From Pseudomonadota bacterium (GTDB lineage: Bacteria; Pseudomonadota; Gammaproteobacteria; Steroidobacterales; Steroidobacteraceae): 16,904 nt of DNA. Position 1 is the stretch's first letter; each line of letters opens with the position of its first letter. Shown here piece by piece: positions 14,422 through 16,904 of the stretch. The DNA is taken from contig JAKADE010000020.1 of assembly GCA_021820785.1 (NCBI GenBank), positions 1 to 16,904 on the forward strand. Reading direction: 5' to 3'. The notes beneath the pieces are model-generated. The model worked only from the letters and a program-made list of their open reading frames with translations, was not told where the DNA came from and did not search any database. A program made the position numbers and the translations under genes.

Positions 14422-15498
14422 ATGGGACGAGATCCGTCGGCGGCGCTGAGCGACTCGGCACGCGGCATCAGCTACGCACTGATCGCGGCCCTTCTGTTCG
14501 GCGCCAGTACTCCGTTTGCCAAACTGCTGCTGTGCGCGACCCCGCCGGTCACGCTGGCAGGTCTGCTGTATGGCGGCAGCGGTGTCGGGCTGTCGGTGTG
14601 GATCGCGCTGCGCGCGGCGTTGCGCCCCCGTCAGCACCGCGCCAGCCGCTGGCGCGGTGGCGAGCTGGCCTGGCTGGGCCTGGCGATCCTGGCCGGCGGA
14701 GTCATCGCGCCGGTGCTGCTCATGAGCGGCCTGCGGCAGATTCCCGCCGCGAACGCCTCGCTGCTGCTGAACCTCGAAGCGGTGTTCACCGCGCTGCTCG
14801 CGTGGTGCGTCTTTGGCGAGAACGTCGACCGCCGCATCCTCCTGGGCATGGTCGCGATCGTGCTCGGCGGCGCGCTGCTCGCCTGGCCGGCCCGGCTCGA
14901 GATGCACGGCGGTGCGTTGTGGATCGCCGCGGCATGCGCCTGCTGGGCGATCGACAACAACCTGACACGCAAGGTGTCGAGCGGCGATCCGCTGCAGATC
15001 GCGGCCCTCAAGGGTCTCAGTGCCGGTGCGGTGAATCTCGGCCTCGCCGCACACCTGGGCTTCGGCTGGCCGGCCCCGGCGCTGATCAGCGGCGCCGCGC
15101 TTCTCGGCTTCGCCGGCTACGGGGTAAGTCTCACGTTATTCGTGCTGGCACTGCGCAGCCTCGGCACGGCGCGCACCGGAGCGTACTTCGCCACTGCGCC
15201 GTTCATCGGCGCAGTGCTCTCGCTGCTGCTGTTCAGGCGCCTGCCGACGCCGGCGCTTCTGCTCGCCGCACTGCTGATGGGTCTTGGCGTCTGGCTGCAC
15301 CTGACCGAGCACCATGATCACGAGCACGCGCACCCGCGCGAGCGGCATACCCACAGTCATCGCCACGACGCACATCATCAGCACGAGCACGACTTCGAGT
15401 GGGACGGGCAGGAGCCGCATGATCACGAGCACGTCCATGAGCCGATGACACACTCACACCCGCACTATCCTGATATTCATCATCGCCACGAGCACTGA
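14422..15498 (+). CDS. EamA/DMT-family transporter with histidine-rich C-terminal tail
   Basis: A 358-aa inner-membrane carrier. Residues 15-292 form about ten hydrophobic helices in two EamA repeats. Recognisable pieces are ISYALIAALLFGASTPFAKLLL, APVLLMSGLRQIPAANASLLLNLE (97-120) with FGENVDRR (131-138), then the second half from GALWIAAACACWAIDNNLTRKVS (164-186) to LRSLGTARTGAYFATAPFIGAVLS. The last 66 residues (293-358) hold 25 histidines in HxH patterns, ending DIHHRHEH, with no further membrane segment. Such tails bind Ni, Co or Zn in other proteins. The substrate could be a metal, a metal complex or a metabolite, and cannot be decided here. I start at ATG 14422, where membrane-protein coding begins. 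The longer frame from 14071 is antisense-like overlap with the S10 gene. It converges on the methyltransferase gene with 25 bp between stops. Confidence 0.88.
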   Translation: MGRDPSAALSDSARGISYALIAALLFGASTPFAKLLLCATPPVTLAGLLYGGSGVGLSVWIALRAALRPRQHRASRWRGGELAWLGLAILAGGVIAPVLLMSGLRQIPAANASLLLNLEAVFTALLAWCVFGENVDRRILLGMVAIVLGGALLAWPARLEMHGGALWIAAACACWAIDNNLTRKVSSGDPLQIAALKGLSAGAVNLGLAAHLGFGWPAPALISGAALLGFAGYGVSLTLFVLALRSLGTARTGAYFATAPFIGAVLSLLLFRRLPTPALLLAALLMGLGVWLHLTEHHDHEHAHPRERHTHSHRHDAHHQHEHDFEWDGQEPHDHEHVHEPMTHSHPHYPDIHHRHEH

Positions 15499-15523
15499 GC
15501 GGCGCGTCGCGAGGACCGGGGAT

Positions 15524-16216
15524 TCAGGCGTGATGGGTGCGAGCCGCGGGGCGGCGCATGCGCTCGATCCGGTAGACGGACGCCGGCGGCAGGTTGGTGG
15601 CGACCCAGCCGATCCGCTGCGCACGCAATCCGAGACGTTTCAGGATCGGACCGGGCACCGGGCAGCGTGGCCCGTAGGTGAACTGATAGAACGCGCCGCC
15701 GCTGCGCAGGCGGCGGAACGAGCCGCGCAGGATGCGCATGATCTCGCTGCGCGGCATCGACAGCAGCGGCAGGCCGCTCACGACCGAGCCGGCCGTCCGT
15801 CCCTCGAACGGATCGATGCGGCGCAGGTCGCCGGCCCCCATGACCAGCACACGGGCCGCGGGGAAGCGGTTCTGCAGCAGCCGCGCGAAATGAGGATGCG
15901 CCTCGATGAGCACCAGCTGGCGCTCCGGAACGCCGCGATCGAGCAATGCGCGCGTGAATACGCCCGTACCGGCACCGAGCTCGATCACCGGTCCGCTGGT
16001 GCCGACGATCTCCGAAGTAATCAGGCGGGCGAGGGCCCGGCCCGAGGGCGCCACCGCGCCGACACGGCGCGGATCGCACAATCCGGCACGCAGGAAGGTC
16101 AGCATATCGCCGGGGAGCTTCAGGGCCGGCACCCGGAATATCCGTCCGGCGCGGCTGCGGGAGTCTGGATCACGTGCGCGCCGCTGCGCTGCAGAATGTA
16201 TACGCGCGAAATCCAT
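15524..16216 (-). CDS. PmtA-like phospholipid N-methyltransferase
   Basis: A 230-aa class I methyltransferase resembling PmtA/rRNA-adenine-dimethylase-like enzymes that methylate phosphatidylethanolamine. Visible motifs are DPRRVGAVAPSGRALARLI (48-66), the SAM motif I VIELGAGTGVFTRALLDRGV (77-96), LVLIEAHPHFARLLQNRFP (101-119), the GAGD equivalent of the next acidic motif (127-130), SGLPLLSMP (147-155) and FTYGPRCPVP (179-188). The ATG at 16216 is chosen because GGAG lies six bases upstream. A GTG further upstream (16267) would add 17 residues without support. No signal peptide is seen, so it is likely a cytoplasmic or peripheral membrane enzyme. It lies downstream of a PAP2 phosphatase on the same strand, which fits a phospholipid theme. 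Phosphatidylcholine synthesis is a family-based inference. It might methylate another substrate. Confidence 0.82.
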   Translation of the reverse strand: MDFARIHSAAQRRARDPDSRSRAGRIFRVPALKLPGDMLTFLRAGLCDPRRVGAVAPSGRALARLITSEIVGTSGPVIELGAGTGVFTRALLDRGVPERQLVLIEAHPHFARLLQNRFPAARVLVMGAGDLRRIDPFEGRTAGSVVSGLPLLSMPRSEIMRILRGSFRRLRSGGAFYQFTYGPRCPVPGPILKRLGLRAQRIGWVATNLPPASVYRIERMRRPAARTHHA

Positions 16217-16222
16217 TGTCTG

Positions 16223-16226
16223 CTCC
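16223..16226 (-). promoter_or_regulatory. Ribosome binding site of the PmtA-like gene
   Basis: On the - strand GGAG lies six bases before ATG 16216, the best site in this gap, and it excludes the upstream GTG at 16267 as the main start. Confidence 0.7.
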
Positions 16227-16284
16227 GGATCAGTGTCGGTCGGACGCGACGCAGCCGCGCCGCTCACCGTGCCATCCGGGTTCG

Positions 16285-16313
16285 ACTGTAGCCAAGCTGA
16301 ACAGTTCGATCAA
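16285..16313 (-). promoter_or_regulatory. Candidate sigma70 promoter of the PmtA-like gene
   Basis: Read on the - strand: TTGATC (16308-16313, four of six to TTGACA), a 17-bp spacer, and TACAGT (16285-16290, four of six to TATAAT). Transcription would start near 16278, leaving a leader of about 60 nt. It lies in the 120-bp gap after the PAP2 gene, so the methyltransferase may be transcribed independently of it. Confidence 0.4.
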
Positions 16314-16336
16314 CCCGTGGACCGGCCGCACACGCC

Positions 16337-16904
16337 TCACGGGATGGCGCGCGGCAGCTGCTTGTGCACCGCCCAGCCCTGCCCGGACAGCAGGCCCGCG
16401 GAAATCCCGAGGAAGGTCCCGCCGATGATGTCGCTGACGAAGTGCCAGTCGCCGACGACGAGCAGCACCGCGGCGAGCGCAAGCAGTAGCGCGAGCGGCC
16501 AGCGGCTCACGCGGTAGACGCGCATGAACACGCCGGCCAGCGAGCCGGCGAGAACCATGTGTCCGGAGGGGAAGCTGCTCATCGCGGAGCCCTTCCACCA
16601 GTGAAATGCATGATGCGCACCATGCATGACCGCAGAGGGATTCGGGACTCCGAAGAACGGTTTCAGCACGTGGCTGTTGATTGCGTACGCACAGATCGAG
16701 GTCAGGCATGCCACTGCGACGGTTTCGGCGAGGAGCGACAGATGACCACGCACCAGGCGCGCCAGCACCAGGACCACAGTGACCGCCGCCTCGATCGCCA
16801 GAATGATGGGCGCCCCGAGCGGCTTGTTGAGCGGATGCAGGAAGCGCCCGAGAATCCAGAAATACCGCGCCGTCGGCACATCAATGGTCGCAAACGACAG
16901 CAGC
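16337..16904 (-). CDS. PAP2-superfamily membrane phosphatase (5' end outside window)
   Basis: Membrane protein of the PAP2 (lipid phosphate/acid phosphatase) superfamily. The frame is open to the window edge (LLSFATIDVPTARYFWILGR), so the start lies beyond. A GTG at 16879 is internal. Counting from that codon there are about four hydrophobic segments. The signatures are K73 in LKPFFGVPNP (C1), PSGH (104-107, C2) and H146 with D150 in GDWHFVSD (C3). The arginine expected in C1 (KxxxxxxRP) is N80, and the arginine expected six residues before H146 is L140, so phosphate binding may differ. Both histidines of the usual catalytic pair (in PSGH and at 146) are kept. The 188 residues seen are near the normal size for small PAP2 proteins. 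A lipid-phosphate substrate is an inference. Confidence 0.83.
   Translation of the reverse strand, partial: LLSFATIDVPTARYFWILGRFLHPLNKPLGAPIILAIEAAVTVVLVLARLVRGHLSLLAETVAVACLTSICAYAINSHVLKPFFGVPNPSAVMHGAHHAFHWWKGSAMSSFPSGHMVLAGSLAGVFMRVYRVSRWPLALLLALAAVLLVVGDWHFVSDIIGGTFLGISAGLLSGQGWAVHKQLPRAIP

Noticed and set aside
1..16904. CRISPR array, tRNA, rRNA, insertion sequence or prophage signals
   Set aside because: I looked for regular spaced repeats, cloverleaf-like stems, terminal inverted repeats and transposase or integrase motifs and saw none.

Overview
The window is a densely packed stretch of a high-GC bacterial chromosome with strongly GC-biased third codon positions. The gene set suggests a gammaproteobacterium: an E. 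coli-type long FadE, a GspA/GspB (ExeA/ExeB) pair, RimO, and a PmtA-like methyltransferase beside a PAP2 phosphatase. By general resemblance I would place it near Xanthomonadales, Nevskiales or Steroidobacterales, with low confidence. I see no rRNA, tRNA, CRISPR array, insertion sequence or phage gene. It looks like ordinary chromosome rather than an island. I count 14 protein genes, two of them cut by the window edges.

Left part (1-7460, all + strand): the C-terminal 60% of fadE (beta-oxidation) overlaps by ATGA a DUF3667 zinc-ribbon membrane protein. dinB (DNA polymerase IV) follows after a short gap, then gspA and gspB 10 nt and 1 nt apart. These two form the peptidoglycan-remodelling helper of type II secretin assembly. 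After 111 bp comes a soluble protein with a degenerate receiver domain fused to a Hanks-type Ser/Thr kinase that lacks the usual glycine-rich loop.

Middle part (7461-11245): a GT4 glycosyltransferase with its own sigma70-like promoter runs rightward. It meets a leftward three-gene unit (short-chain dehydrogenase, SAM methyltransferase, uncharacterised 135-aa protein) tail to tail with a single base between the stop codons. Divergent from that unit is a secreted PEBP/YbhB-family protein.

Right part (11306-16904): rimO (ribosomal protein S12 methylthiotransferase) and then, behind a candidate promoter, a secreted S10 serine carboxypeptidase. A 15-bp perfect hairpin follows. Its last base is the first base of a TATACT box placed so that the next gene, an EamA/DMT transporter with a tail of 25 histidines in 66 residues, may be transcribed leaderless. 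Converging from the right edge on the - strand are a PAP2-family membrane phosphatase, cut by the window end, and a PmtA-like (phospholipid N-methyltransferase) gene.

I do not see a convincing new multi-gene system. The most interesting items are the receiver-kinase fusion beside gspAB, the His-tailed transporter with its compact promoter/hairpin, the uncharacterised 135-aa protein, and the PAP2 protein lacking two expected arginines.
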